DNA of 64,000 nucleotides from Prostheceraeus crozeri. Its lineage: Eukaryota; Platyhelminthes; Polycladida; Euryleptidae. Positions within the stretch are counted from its first letter, which is position 1. Every line of letters begins with the position of its first letter. The translations under genes and the position numbers were made by a program. Positions 9,501 through 19,633 of the stretch are shown here, piece after piece. Under the pieces are notes generated by a model. That model ran no database searches and had not been told where the DNA came from. It saw only the letters and a list, made by a program, of their open reading frames with translations. Where the stretch lies: NCBI GenBank assembly GCA_907163375.1, contig CAJQUW010007057.1, forward strand, positions 1 through 64,000. The letters run 5' to 3'.

Positions 9501-12500
9501 GAGGATGACAAGTGCATCATATGTGATACGCTCGTCAAAAGCGGGTTAAGGTGAGTAATGTTTATCTTAATGAATCTACATGAAGCCTTTCAATTAAACA
9601 TTACAGAAGACTTCTAACTTGGATAATGACATGAATCATCCCTTGTATGTCTTCAGTGAGTTCTGCATAGAGGGGAACTTTTAAAAAAGCACTTCATTCC
9701 CATGCGCATGTAAGAATCGTGGCGTAACTTTACTGAAGCCTTAGAACTCGCTCACATCTGTTGCATGATACACAAAGCGATATCATTTTCATGACCAGTT
9801 GCACGCAATTTACGAAAAACAAAGAAAAGTAGACATGTGGACGAGAGTGAGATCTTATTTGCCTAGATGGGGAATGCTGGGGAGCAGCTGTCCATTCTCT
9901 TCTCTTAGACGACGAATCACAGAAATTTTCTTGTCAATCTTGAGTTAGCCTTACATCATTTGTATTTGTGAGTTTAATGCATCTTTTATCACATCAATTG
10001 TGTAAGACGCCAGCAATACTTTATATCAACTGGACACGCATGATTTTGGAGTTTTCTGAGGCAGATGGATACCTCAAGCTGTCAATCATCGGTAAGTAGC
10101 TTGAATCGTTCAGATGTTATTGTACTGAACTCCAATTCTAAACACGAAACTGCGTAATGCATGTGACATTAGAAAGCGATCAGTCTATCATTTCTATACC
10201 TAAATGCTTCCCAAACTCTGATTTCTTTTTAATCAATTGTTAAATCCCTCCAATCTCCAATCGTTATTGTAAATAAAATAATCAAATATTGAGTTGAATC
10301 TTCACTGCCAATTCAAGGGCCGTGAAAGGCCAATGAAAGGTGCGAAGGGGTCCAGTCAGAAAGGGTCCATAAAATGTTAACTGAAATCTCATCTTTGTGG
10401 TGACGTTTGAATAAATATGTCTTGATGTAGCAAAAACTGAAATAAAAAATCTCAAGAATGAGGTTCCCAACTTTAATGATTGATTTAAATCACATCTATT
10501 CAAAAAGGGTCTGAATGGTCTTGTAGACGAAGGGTCCAAATTACTATGGTCCAAATTCTTATAATGGTCCAAAAACTGCAAAGGGCAGATTCAATGGATA
10601 GATTATGTGGAACGAAATCGCGATATTTCCAGCTTAATTGAATGACATTTTTATCTTGTATGGATGAATGGTTTGGTTTCATTCCCGATTACATTAAAAG
10701 AAAAAGCGATTATTTGGCAACTAGATTATCACTATACAGAGCATCAATTTACAAAACAATGCATTAATCACGTGAAAGCATGTATAACCGTATGCCAAGC
10801 TGTCTTTTTCGATAACATCTAAATAAACCTGAAAATTGATAAGCTTAATTTAGTGAAAAATGTGATGATTTCACAGCTGAGGAAAATTAATCTTCGCTTT
10901 TGACAGTCATCTTGACAACATGAACACTAAAGTAGCAAGCTGTATTAAAACAAATGTGTGGAACCTGTCTTAGAATATGATTATAAGGAACACTAAAACG
11001 CGCTCAGATGCCTCTTCAGTATGATCGACGTTTCGCTCGTTGATTTTGCTAATGAGCAGCATTTATATCTTTTTGCAAATAATTTATTTTAAAATCTCTT
11101 ATTCAACGTTGATGGAATCAAAATATTCTAATAGTAAATTTACTTTAAAGAACTTTGGAAATCTTAATTATCCGTTTAAACTTAAAGAGATATTTAAAGA
11201 TCGACATTTTGATGACGTCATTGAACCAAAGAGGAGTCAAGAGCGAGTTGTAAGCAAACCATGATAACATGCATCGACATCAAATAACAACAATGCGGCA
11301 CATTTTTCTTCAACACCAATCAGAACCTTTTTATAATCTATAAATTTTTTCAATATTATTTAATAAGTAATAGTTAATTACATGTAGCTACTGTGCTGCG
11401 CATGATAATCACACTTTCACATATGATGATGCAAAATTATATCAATTCCATAATTGCTATTTTACACTTAAACCTACACCTAAATCAACTTGATCAATAA
11501 TTCACCTAATTTTTGCCAGCATAATAAACTTGCTAATGTACTACATAATCAAGATGAATTGATGATCAAAGTCAATTTCATCCATCCAATAAAATATTCT
11601 AAAACATATTTCTCTATTTTCATAGAGGATGCCGGTCAACAAAACATTTCCTCATTAACAAAGCATGTATGCATATTTTACATGTTCTAATCTATTTCAC
11701 ACCAGATTCAGTTGACCGGGAATCAATTTTCTTTGCCTTATTACTAAATTATTCGATTGACCAAGAAAACATACGTAAGAGAATCTTTATTTTGTTATAA
11801 TGCATGTTTCAAGTCGTTAGATTTAGACTGAATTTCGTTTTAAAATCTCGGTGTTTGATATTACCTGTCTGTCTGTGGGATCGACGGATGTCGCTTTTCA
11901 ACTATTAAAATTATCAAATACATAAACTACTTATGTGTGCATCGTGGAAGACGGTAGGCCCTAGAATAATTCACTCCATTCTATTATAGCTTAAGTTGAG
12001 CTCGGAATACTGACAATTCAACGAAAAGTTTTCAATTAGAGCATATAGGCCTACAGACTGTTTCATTCACCTGCTGAGGACGGAGGACGAGGACAGCTCG
12101 TCATTGTTATTTAATCTCAGCTCACGACTTAATTGAATACCACTTTGTCACAAGTGCCGACGCTTGAATAAAATCGCTCAAAACCCGAATTGAAATCAAA
12201 TGAATTGACGTCAAGCCTGCATCTTTTCGACAGTAATTCGAAGTTACAGTATATTCATGAATGAATGATGCACTTTCTATGCACATAAAGTTCTGAGTCA
12301 TGTCAGCTGTATAAGACGTATTGATATTGTTCAGAATATAAAAAGCTATAGTTTGGTTAGAACATTATTAGAGTTGACATTCATTCTGACTCGAGAAGCT
12401 ATCTATGAGCTTGTTGTCAATTGCGTGTCGTCAGAAATGTGTTTAATATTTTAACAATTGAAATCATCAGGATAATAGGCTATCTAGCTAACCTAGCAAA

Positions 12501-12989
12501 TCTTAAGCTGCAACGCATGGATTGTACACGTATATTCAAAATCAGGAGGCTCAAACGATTATCTTTTGTTCTCGAATGAGTTGATATCAGAGTTTGTTTT
12601 GAAAAGAGGAAAAGGTCATGTGACTGATTCGAATGGGGGACGCCATCATATCCCATTGAATCTTGTGGAATTGAATGCTTCTATTCAAGCGCCAAAACAT
12701 TTTACAGCTCAAGGAAACCGTCCAAGGCCAACAAAAAAAGTGCAGAATTTACGCGAAGAGAGGGATTACACGGGAGACAGTATTCTATATCCCAGAGTGT
12801 ATTGGTGACCCTGCCCTCTGCGCTTCACCATGTTTGGATGAATGGGAAGTTCATTGTTTAGTACATGAAGACGATAGCTCATAATCTTTTCGTGACATGA
12901 AATTTTGTTGAGCTACAAATTACATGTATATGTAATATATCGATGTGTTAGTAACTTCATGTCTCTTGTGCAATGTATTATGTTTCTTG
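6577..12989. other. Intergenic stretch, little structure
   Basis: No frame here resembles a known protein and the longest frames are under 100 codons. It contains one copy of a dispersed repeat (7170-7310), a faint BED-finger-like trace near 7545-7620, and at about 11020-11075 a short stretch resembling PLE 3' tails (GCGAAACGTCG on the minus strand). I see nothing else. Confidence 0.6.
7170..7310 (+). repeat. Dispersed repeat R2, copy 1
   Basis: The phrase GATGATTTT, a short spacer, GCATGAGCGGTTGATAT and then a GTGGAAT/GTGAAAT and CAGG-rich tail is shared, same strand, with 52790-52915. Divergence is substantial. Family unknown. Confidence 0.5.
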
Positions 12990-13139
12990 CGCATCACACC
13001 AATTTGTAGATAGCATTTTGTGACCTGCAATCCAAATTTTGTTTAATATAAAAGGTTTTGATACCATTAGGTGTGTGGACATCGATCTTGTCATCGGCTA
13101 CAATTATATTGCAGCATTTACATTGTGGTTCTCCGCAAT
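12990..13139 (-). pseudogene. Relic of a PLE endonuclease linker
   Basis: Minus-strand translation gives a Cys cluster (CGEPQCKCC) followed by [13 protein letters not shown]. This is the zinc-binding linker and first strand that precede GIY-YIG domains in Penelope-like elements. It stops at the boundary of the PLE beginning at 13140, so the younger PLE seems to have inserted into or joined this older copy. Confidence 0.45.
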
Positions 13140-13160
13140 GGTAAGCGGAGACATCCCATA

Positions 13161-13162
<2 letters not shown>

Positions 13163-13237
<75 letters not shown>

Positions 13238-13279
13238 TGTATAGATGTATATATATATATATATGTGTATATATATACG
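13163..13279. repeat. TA microsatellite
   Basis: Nearly pure TA dinucleotide run with a few interruptions, at the 3' boundary of PLE-1. Confidence 0.95.
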
Positions 13280-13353
13280 TAGTGACTCAGGAGTCAAAGG
13301 GCTCTCACGCCGTCCACTGATCCCACAAGTGTTGAGAAGAAAAGACAAATGTG

Positions 13354-13392
13354 GTGGAGACTAGTTTCGGATTTAATCCTTTATCAATCCAC
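13354..13392 (-). ncRNA. Hammerhead-ribozyme-like motif in PLE-1 tail
   Basis: On the minus strand: helix I arms GTGGA/TCCAC at the two ends; a first core box TTGATAA (consensus CTGANGA, two changes); helix II GGAT/ATCC; the core GAAA; a minimal helix III (AC-TA-GT); and a GTC cleavage triplet before the closing arm. PLE terminal repeats are known to encode such minimal hammerheads. Activity is uncertain because of the first box. Confidence 0.55.
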
Positions 13393-13446
13393 TGCACTTG
13401 ACACGAAAAGACACAAAGTGAATGAAGTAAGCCAGAAAGTTACAAA

Positions 13447-15516
13447 TCAGCGATGAACATTCGTCATGAAACTTCGTAAGTTGGCATGCATAGAGTACGA
13501 TGGACAAACTCTGACGTCATACAATTGCTGCTGACAATAGCGTACAATACGTTCGCTGCAGCGACTAAAAGGAACTACTAAATGCAAATCTTTGGACACA
13601 TTTAAACATTGGTTCAAACCAAATGGAGACAAAGTGTGCAACCTTTTGATCCATTTATTCTCTTTATACAAGCGCTTTCTTTCGTTTGGACAGTGCTCTA
13701 GTGCCGTAAAGGTAAAATCTGATATGTTACAATTTTCATTAAAATGCTTTGCTACAGATGTACAATAAAAATGTCTGATGTTATACAAATGTTCGCTAAT
13801 TCTCTTTGCCAGCGTCCTTGACGTCTGACCCACATACTGACAGCGGCACCGTTTACATATAATCAGATAAATGACATTGACGTTTTTACAATTTAGCCTA
13901 TGTACAATTAAAAACCTGTTTCTATTTACACTATCTACAACTGAATGGGTGGGCACACCATAAATACAGACTTCACAATCACAAGGTGTAAACCCTGTTT
14001 CCCAGAAATGTGGAAGCTGCAGGGTAAACTTTAGCACATTCCTGACAGTGTTTCGTATAATACTGCGAGAATATCCTTGTTCTCGCCACTTTGACTGGAC
14101 AGTTTCCTTCACACTTTTAAAATCTTCATAAGTTGAACAGCGAGTGGCCCACCTTAGAACTTGACAAAAGAGGATGGAACGAAAGACATGTGGTGGATGA
14201 AAAGACTTCTGTGATAAAATGCCATGACTGTCTGTAGGCTTAAAGTCTACTCTATAAAGAATACAAGGTGTAGACTTGTACAAAAGTAAATCCAGAAAAC
14301 GAATTCTACTAAGGTCGAAACACATTTCTACTTTTATAGTAGAATACATGGAGTTCACAAAATCACAGAACTCATAGAGAGCGCTATCTGAAAAATCCCA
14401 TGTGAGAAAAATGTTATCGATAAAGCGCTTCCACATGGAAGGTCGACAACGAAACTGTAAAGCCTTCTCTTCCCATTCGATAAGAAAAATATTTGCATAA
14501 GAAGGACCAAATGGACAGCCCATAGCAGTACCTTGTGTTTGTACAAATTTCTCGCCGTGAAAATCAAAACAATTATTGGTTAAAATGATGCGGAGCATCG
14601 TAAGCAAGGTAAGGTCAGACCTCTTTACATCAGGAGATCTCAAAAATGCATCGCTTACAGCAGCTATACCATCTTCAGTTGGTATATTCGTATAAAGTGA
14701 ATTCACATCAAGTGTAACAAAGAAAGTTCTGTCAGTGACACTGACGTCCTGCAACAAAGAAATAAAATGTGGTGAATCTCTGACATAGCTAGATCCAGCC
14801 TGAGCTAACGGTGACAAAAAATGTTCTAAAAGAATACTGCATGTTCTTGTAACACTATTACAGTCACTAACTATAGGTCGACCAGGTGGCATACCCGGGA
14901 CATACCAAGACTCCTTATGAGCTTTAGGAAGTAAATAAAAATTGCGAGTCTTAAAATTATCTGATGGCTCTAAAGCCATGTACTCTTTTTTAGTCACAAA
15001 ACCTTTTTTGTATAAATAAGACAACAAATTAAGCAAGCGACGACGAACATGCGAGTCAAGATCTGATTCCAGAGGCATGTAGAATGATTCATTTGTTAAC
15101 TGACGGAAAGCCTCTGCCTCATAATGCTTCTTGGGTAGAATCATCCACTGAGATCCCTTGTCTACTGGAGTTATTACAACAGAATCATTAAAACGAAGTC
15201 GTTTCAACTCCCTCCTTTCATCGAGGGTCAAGTTGTCTCTGGAAAAACAGCATTTACATTTATACAACATATTAACAATGTCATCACGTATGCGTTTGCA
15301 ATTTACATGAACACTGTCAGGTATTAAATTCTTAGGAGGATAACGCCCACTTTTGAAAGGAAATCTACAGACATTTGTGGACTCAGAAAAAACAACAAGT
15401 GACCACTGGTACTTCCGTAAAAAATCGTCTACACCATGCAAAATATCCTTGTGACAATTTTTTCCCATGGGAGTAGGAATAAACTTCGCAGTATTAGACA
15501 AAAGCTGGCGAGTCAT
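13447..15516 (-). CDS. PLE-1 reverse transcriptase with C-terminal GIY-YIG endonuclease
   Basis: A 689-residue frame. RT motifs in order: SVTRTCSILLEHFL; motif A VTLDVNSLYTNIP (~272-284); motif B QGTAMGCPFGPS (~335-350); motif C FIDNIF (~370), where the usual second Asp is Asn; then the KPTDSHG segment typical of PLEs and a helical thumb. A Cys-rich linker (CDCEVC) leads to GIY-YIG: NVIYLI, CQYVGQTSRTLAKRISEH and the late KENKWIKRL (~565-660). The protein would copy element RNA and nick target DNA. In-frame codons continue upstream past the first Met to about 15610, and more N-terminal sequence lies in another frame, so the copy is probably not fully functional. Confidence 0.85.
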   Translation of the reverse strand: MTRQLLSNTAKFIPTPMGKNCHKDILHGVDDFLRKYQWSLVVFSESTNVCRFPFKSGRYPPKNLIPDSVHVNCKRIRDDIVNMLYKCKCCFSRDNLTLDERRELKRLRFNDSVVITPVDKGSQWMILPKKHYEAEAFRQLTNESFYMPLESDLDSHVRRRLLNLLSYLYKKGFVTKKEYMALEPSDNFKTRNFYLLPKAHKESWYVPGMPPGRPIVSDCNSVTRTCSILLEHFLSPLAQAGSSYVRDSPHFISLLQDVSVTDRTFFVTLDVNSLYTNIPTEDGIAAVSDAFLRSPDVKRSDLTLLTMLRIILTNNCFDFHGEKFVQTQGTAMGCPFGPSYANIFLIEWEEKALQFRCRPSMWKRFIDNIFLTWDFSDSALYEFCDFVNSMYSTIKVEMCFDLSRIRFLDLLLYKSTPCILYRVDFKPTDSHGILSQKSFHPPHVFRSILFCQVLRWATRCSTYEDFKSVKETVQSKWREQGYSRSIIRNTVRNVLKFTLQLPHFWETGFTPCDCEVCIYGVPTHSVVDSVNRNRFLIVHRLNCKNVNVIYLIICKRCRCQYVGQTSRTLAKRISEHLYNIRHFYCTSVAKHFNENCNISDFTFTALEHCPNERKRLYKENKWIKRLHTLSPFGLNQCLNVSKDLHLVVPFSRCSERIVRYCQQQLYDVRVCPSYSMHANLRSFMTNVHR

Positions 15517-15611
15517 ATGATTTACTTCAAAATCTACATCTGTGCAGACAAAATTACGACCGCAAACATTGTGGGAATTATTGCTGACTGTAGTAAGACT
15601 ATATGAAGTTT

Positions 15612-15895
15612 CTATAAAAAACGCTTTAGATCTTCATAAACAGATTCACGAACAGAATGACTCCATAAACCATTTGTAGCATCAAAAGTTTCAGGTGCTC
15701 GTAAAACATTGCAACCAGCAGGAGTTTTATCTTTAATAAGCTTATTTAACTCCAAGAGGTTAGCTTTTGAGTCTGATTGAGCATCTTCGGGAATACCATT
15801 AAGCAAGACAGAAATGAAAGCATTCGGAAATACACGCTTCGCACAATAAATGATAGTACGGAAATTGGTAAAATTCGTACTCGGTTTGTTTCTTT
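15612..15895 (-). pseudogene. PLE-1 N-terminal coding block
   Basis: An open minus-strand stretch with RVFPNAFISVLLNGIPEDA and a serine/leucine-rich helix lies directly upstream of the main PLE-1 frame, in a different frame. A run of A residues near 15617-15622 separates the two. Its place and length fit the N-terminal domain before the PLE reverse transcriptase. No domain is recognised in it. Confidence 0.5.
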
Positions 15896-15916
15896 GGTAA
15901 GCGGAGACATCCCATA

Positions 15917-15918
<2 letters not shown>

Positions 15919-15997
<79 letters not shown>

Positions 15998-16021
15998 AAT
16001 ATATATGTATAGATATATAAT
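15919..16021. repeat. TA microsatellite between two PLEs
   Basis: A second TA run at the junction of PLE-1 and PLE-2, preceded by the same unique stretch as the one at 13140. Confidence 0.95.
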
Positions 16022-16075
16022 ATCTATAGGGACCCTCACGCCGACAATTCGAAATGAAACAAAAAGACAGTTTCT

Positions 16076-16121
16076 GTGGAAGACCGGTTTCGCTTATTGA
16101 AAATAGCTTTATCAATTCCAC
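16076..16121 (-). ncRNA. Hammerhead-ribozyme-like motif in PLE-2 tail
   Basis: On the minus strand: helix I arms GTGGAA/TTCCAC, the same TTGATAA first box as in PLE-1, an imperfect helix II starting AGCTATT, the core GAAA, helix III AC-CG-GT and a GTC cleavage triplet. Sharing an altered first box between two diverged copies suggests a family feature. Confidence 0.55.
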
Positions 16122-16169
16122 ACTGGACAAGATGAAAGTCAAAAGTGAACGTGACACAAAGTTGTAAAG

Positions 16170-16952
16170 TCAGACATCAGTTCTCAACAAAGTGCGCAAA
16201 TTTGATTGGTTTGTAAAAACACCAGTGACCTGCACATTAGACAATTCTTTCTGACAATAGCGCAGGACACGCTTGCTGCAATTGCTATGTGGCACAATGA
16301 AACGCAACTTATTACATTTATTCATTGCTTGATTCAAGCCATTTGGGGTAAGAGCACACATCCGTTTAATCCAAATGTTCTCTTTCAGTAACCTTTTTTC
16401 AGGGTTCGGACAATGTTCAACACCAAAGTAAGAAAAATGAGATAGATTACAAAGAGAATTAAAATGTTTTGCAACAGATGTATCATGACATGCCTTGATA
16501 TTCGCTATGTGTTCAGAAATACGTTTACGCAAACATCTAGAGGTTTGCCCAACTAAGGTTACTTTACAATTTTTACAAATTATCACATAGATGATGTTAA
16601 AATCTGTACATTGGATCTTATGCACAATGGGAAAAGGAGTGTTAAAAATATTTACAACATAATTACATGAGAGACTGTATGTACATATACTACAATTACA
16701 CGGCAAAAAGCCTGTGTTCCATGACGTAGGAGTCTGCTTCGTAAGAGAAAAAATGGTACGAACAGTAGATCGTATAGCACTCCTACTATAACCTTGATCG
16801 CGCCAAACTTTTTGTACAGTTTTCTTGGTATCTTGAAAATCCTGGTAAGTGGAGCTATGAGAAGCCCATCTATACACGTGACCGTAAACAATACTTTTAA
16901 AAACGTGATTCGGATGATAGGAATTGCTACTCAGCAAGCAATGCCTATCCAA
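16170..16952 (-). pseudogene. PLE-2 RT thumb and GIY-YIG endonuclease fragment
   Basis: A 260-residue open frame with the thumb (HVFKSIVYGHVYRWA), a Cys linker (LPCNCSICTY) and a GIY-YIG domain: FNIIYVIICKNC, LVGQTSRCLRKRISEH and LLKENIWIKRM. In-frame sequence continues upstream to about 17078. It resembles the PLE-1 C-terminus across its length but is clearly diverged. Catalytic RT motifs are absent because of the 5' truncation. Confidence 0.75.
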
Positions 16953-17107
16953 ACTTTTAAAACCAATGCGAGACAGCAGAAAATTATGACATTTATATAA
17001 CTCTAAATCTAAAAAACGAAGCTTTTCAAAATCATGATGTAAAGTTACCTTAATACACGGATGAAAGCAATTTACAGATTCATAAAAAAATATATATGTA
17101 TATATAT

Positions 17108-18051
17108 CCTTTCAATGTACAGCAAAAAGAATTGCATGTTCCGAACTAGTTTCGATGTATATTTACATCATCTTCAGCGGTTACAAAAGAGTCATAAAAT
17201 TGCGTACAAGTCATTTTATACAACACTGGATAAAACAGCTTTCTCTTCATTTACATTTGCAATAAAAGTCGTCACCAAATCGAATACGTCACTTGTCACA
17301 TGTCAACCGGTGTCATAAACACTCTACGTCACAATCTAAGTGATAGTGGAAACGATCCGTTCCGTTCATTCGCAAAGCAGTCAGAATCAGAATTGTTAGC
17401 TATCAAATTGATTCGAGAAAAAACGGAAATTTTTAATAACTCAAGATAGAAAAGTTATCTTGTTTCGGTGCATTCTCGTGCATCGAAACTTCAGTGTGAG
17501 TTGGGTAGCCTCTAAGATGCTCACTAATGCGAGTGTTAAAGTGCCTAGTGGTGGCACCGATGTACCGCATCAAACAGCGGTCACAGGCATAATTGTAGAC
17601 AATGTTTGATTTCAAGCCACTCGCAATCTTATCTTTATTTTGAAAAAAAATCTCTGAGCTTGGAAGTTTTATATGCGGATTTAATAACAGCTTCAGAGAG
17701 ACTTTGGTTAATTTTGTGGATCTTTAGAGCCTTCTTGAATGAACGGAAGTGACCAGTAAATGATTTTTTTATCATTTTCCGATTATGATTCAGTTTTGAC
17801 CTTTGTCTGCACACAAGTTTTCTGCTCAATTTGTTGTTTTATTTTGAATAGTTTATCATCAGGAAAACCGTTATCTTTGAAAATCACAATAATTTTGTCT
17901 GCAGCAGACTGATAAAGATCCCAATTTGAACAAATCTTGAACGCACGAGACAACAATGATCGAATTGCTGCCATTTTGTACTTCTCGGGAGCATAAGCGA
18001 AATATGGACTATATACTCCTGTATTAGTAGATTTCATGTGGAAATCGATAT
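17108..18051 (-). mobile_element. PLE-3 fragment (3' part) outside the inverted repeat
   Basis: The 3' part of a third PLE lineage: RT end (DFHMKSTNTG to EQKTCVQT), a basic linker (SRKLVCRQRSKLNHNRKM), GIY-YIG (NIVYNYACDRC, RYIGATTRHFNTRISEH at 17433-17615) and a 3' tail with a hammerhead-like motif. Its frames are interrupted. Its first 249 bp (17803-18051) repeat 18482-18730 with the same spacing throughout, so a 430-bp foreign stretch is flanked by a 249-bp duplication. Confidence 0.75.
17132..17189 (-). ncRNA. Hammerhead-ribozyme-like motif, PLE-3 tail
   Basis: On the minus strand: CCG (helix I), CTGAAGA (exact match to the CTGANGA box), helix II GATGTA/TACATC with an AATA loop, GAAA, helix III AC-TA-GT, then a GTT cleavage triplet and CGG closing helix I. 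TTG/CAA can extend helix I beyond an internal loop. This is the best core of the hammerhead-like sites here. Confidence 0.6.
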
Positions 18052-18401
18052 CTCTCAAACGGAGTCTCTCAAACGATATCTCAGAGGTTAGTGACATCGT
18101 AAGGCAGTGTGAGATTGCAACGAAAGATGATCTGAATGATCATTTCAGTAAACAGAAAAAGCAGTCAACATAATGGCAAATATGGTAATTTCCATCTTCG
18201 CAGATAGGACAAACATTCTCTGGATGCATTTCAAGGCAAGAATCTTTATGAGATTCTTGATACGCATGCTGATGGTCTTATCGACCTCAGTGGCAAAAAC
18301 CAGTGACCGGACAAAACCAGTGAAACCCAGGACAAAAGAATTGCTGAGGCCTAAATAATACTAAACAATCTCAAATGTTTTCATTTCTTCATGTTCTTTA
18401 T

Positions 18402-19346
18402 TCATGTGGACATTGCGAATGACCGAGGCGTCTCCAACTCTACCATGAATTTGGAGTTGATGCAGAATTTGGAATTAACCCTTGTCTGCACACAAGTTTT
18501 CTGCTCAATTTGTTGTTTTATTTTGAATAGTTTATCATCAGGAAAACCGTTATCTTTGAAAATCACAATAATTTTGTCTGCAGCAGACTGATAAAGATCC
18601 CAATTTGAACAAATCTTGAACGCACGAGACAACAATGATCGAATTGCTGCCATTTTGTACTTCTCGGGAGCATAAGCGAAATATGGACTATATACTCCTG
18701 TATTAGTAGATTTCATGTGGAAATCGATATGAAATTCTCCAGACTGAAGAGTGACCTCAGTATCCAGAAATGTAATACTGTTGCTCTTACTCTCCTCAAT
18801 AGTGAATTGGATGTTATCATCCACATTATTCAAAAAATTCAAAAAGGCGTTAGCTTCGCTTCTGTCTCTGACTATGACGAAGCAATCGTCCACATAACGA
18901 CGATAAAGGAAAGGCAATTTGCCTTCGTACTTATGAAATTTACTTTCTATCATGTCTAGCGCAAAAGCAGCCATGGTAGGGCCAAGGTTTGAGCCCATGG
19001 CCATACCGTCCACCTGATGATAAAGTTTGTTATCAAAACTGAACAAAATGTTCGTGCAAGCAAGGTTTAATAAATTCTTTAAACCAATCTCGGATAAAGG
19101 AAAATCGTCATTAAAATCGATCATTGAGATGATGTGGTCAATAGTCTTTTTCACCGGTATGTTGGTGAAAAGATTATTCACGTCGAAACTATAAAGTTGA
19201 AAATCCTCATCTGGTAAAGAAAGTTTTTTCTTTGAATCCACAAACTGAAAAGTGTCTTTCAAATTGTATTTGGTGGGCACATATTTTTTCAACAGCTCAT
19301 CCAACCAAAGGGCAAGATTAGAGGTGTACGAGTTCCTCATACTCAT
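18402..19346 (-). CDS. PLE-3 reverse transcriptase core (left arm)
   Basis: Mirror copy of 23614-24558 with an identical 314-residue translation. Motif A FDVNNLFTNIP, motif B MAMGSNLGPTMAAF and motif C RRYVDDCF are intact. PLE homology ends near 18482; the last ~25 codons come from the adjoining sequence, so the linker and GIY-YIG domain are missing. Confidence 0.8.
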   Translation of the reverse strand: MSMRNSYTSNLALWLDELLKKYVPTKYNLKDTFQFVDSKKKLSLPDEDFQLYSFDVNNLFTNIPVKKTIDHIISMIDFNDDFPLSEIGLKNLLNLACTNILFSFDNKLYHQVDGMAMGSNLGPTMAAFALDMIESKFHKYEGKLPFLYRRYVDDCFVIVRDRSEANAFLNFLNNVDDNIQFTIEESKSNSITFLDTEVTLQSGEFHIDFHMKSTNTGVYSPYFAYAPEKYKMAAIRSLLSRAFKICSNWDLYQSAADKIIVIFKDNGFPDDKLFKIKQQIEQKTCVQTRVNSKFCINSKFMVELETPRSFAMST

Positions 19347-19597
19347 TATGGGACGGTATGGTGGATTGACAGCGCATTTATGAATTTTGGGGAGCCATAT
19401 AAGTGAACAGGCTGAGACCCACTCGACCGAACATTTTTGAAGATCTCCTCAGAAATAATCTTTTTTGATTTCAGATCTTGTAACTTGCGGTTATACCTAT
19501 CCTCTTCAAGGATGAACGGCTCTTTTTTTGAGCGCTTGTCAGGCTTATATATTTTAAATCTGCTCGAATCATTCAGAATAGTCTGAATCTTCTCCAC
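19346..19597 (-). pseudogene. PLE-3 pre-RT segment (left arm)
   Basis: Mirror copy of 23363-23614. It encodes the FKIYKPDKRSKKEPF and YGSPKF region just before the RT core and ends where the downstream frame begins. Confidence 0.6.
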
Positions 19598-19633
19598 GTA
19601 GGTACTTCTGTCATTGATTAATATTTCATTGCC

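Larger units (their letters stand above)
13140..15922 (-). mobile_element. Penelope-like element PLE-1, near full length
   Basis: Bounded by a direct repeat: the stretch starting GGTAAGCGGAGACATCCC plus CATAATAAATATA lies at 13140 and again at 15897, each followed by a TA microsatellite, like the partial terminal repeats of PLEs. Between them are the coding frame at 13447-15516, an N-terminal block up to about 15895 in another frame, and a hammerhead-like motif in the 3' tail. Another PLE (16022-17080) sits head to tail upstream. Confidence 0.75.
16022..17080 (-). mobile_element. Penelope-like element PLE-2, 5'-truncated
   Basis: The 3' third of a PLE related to PLE-1 (same tail order: frame, hammerhead-like motif, CGGCGTGAG, TA run). 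Homology begins near 17080 with the late RT segment (LRFLDLELYK), so the RT core is missing. It lies head to tail with PLE-1. Confidence 0.75.

Noticed and set aside
10282-10682. Repeated GGTCCA phrases and 99- and 60-codon frames
   Set aside because: Phrases are irregularly spaced and the frames show no domain.
12566-12884. Two overlapping 70-80 codon frames
   Set aside because: They overlap in different frames and match no family I know; probably chance or very old relic.
15746-16039. Long frames of alternating Ile-Tyr
   Set aside because: They are translations of TA microsatellites, not proteins.
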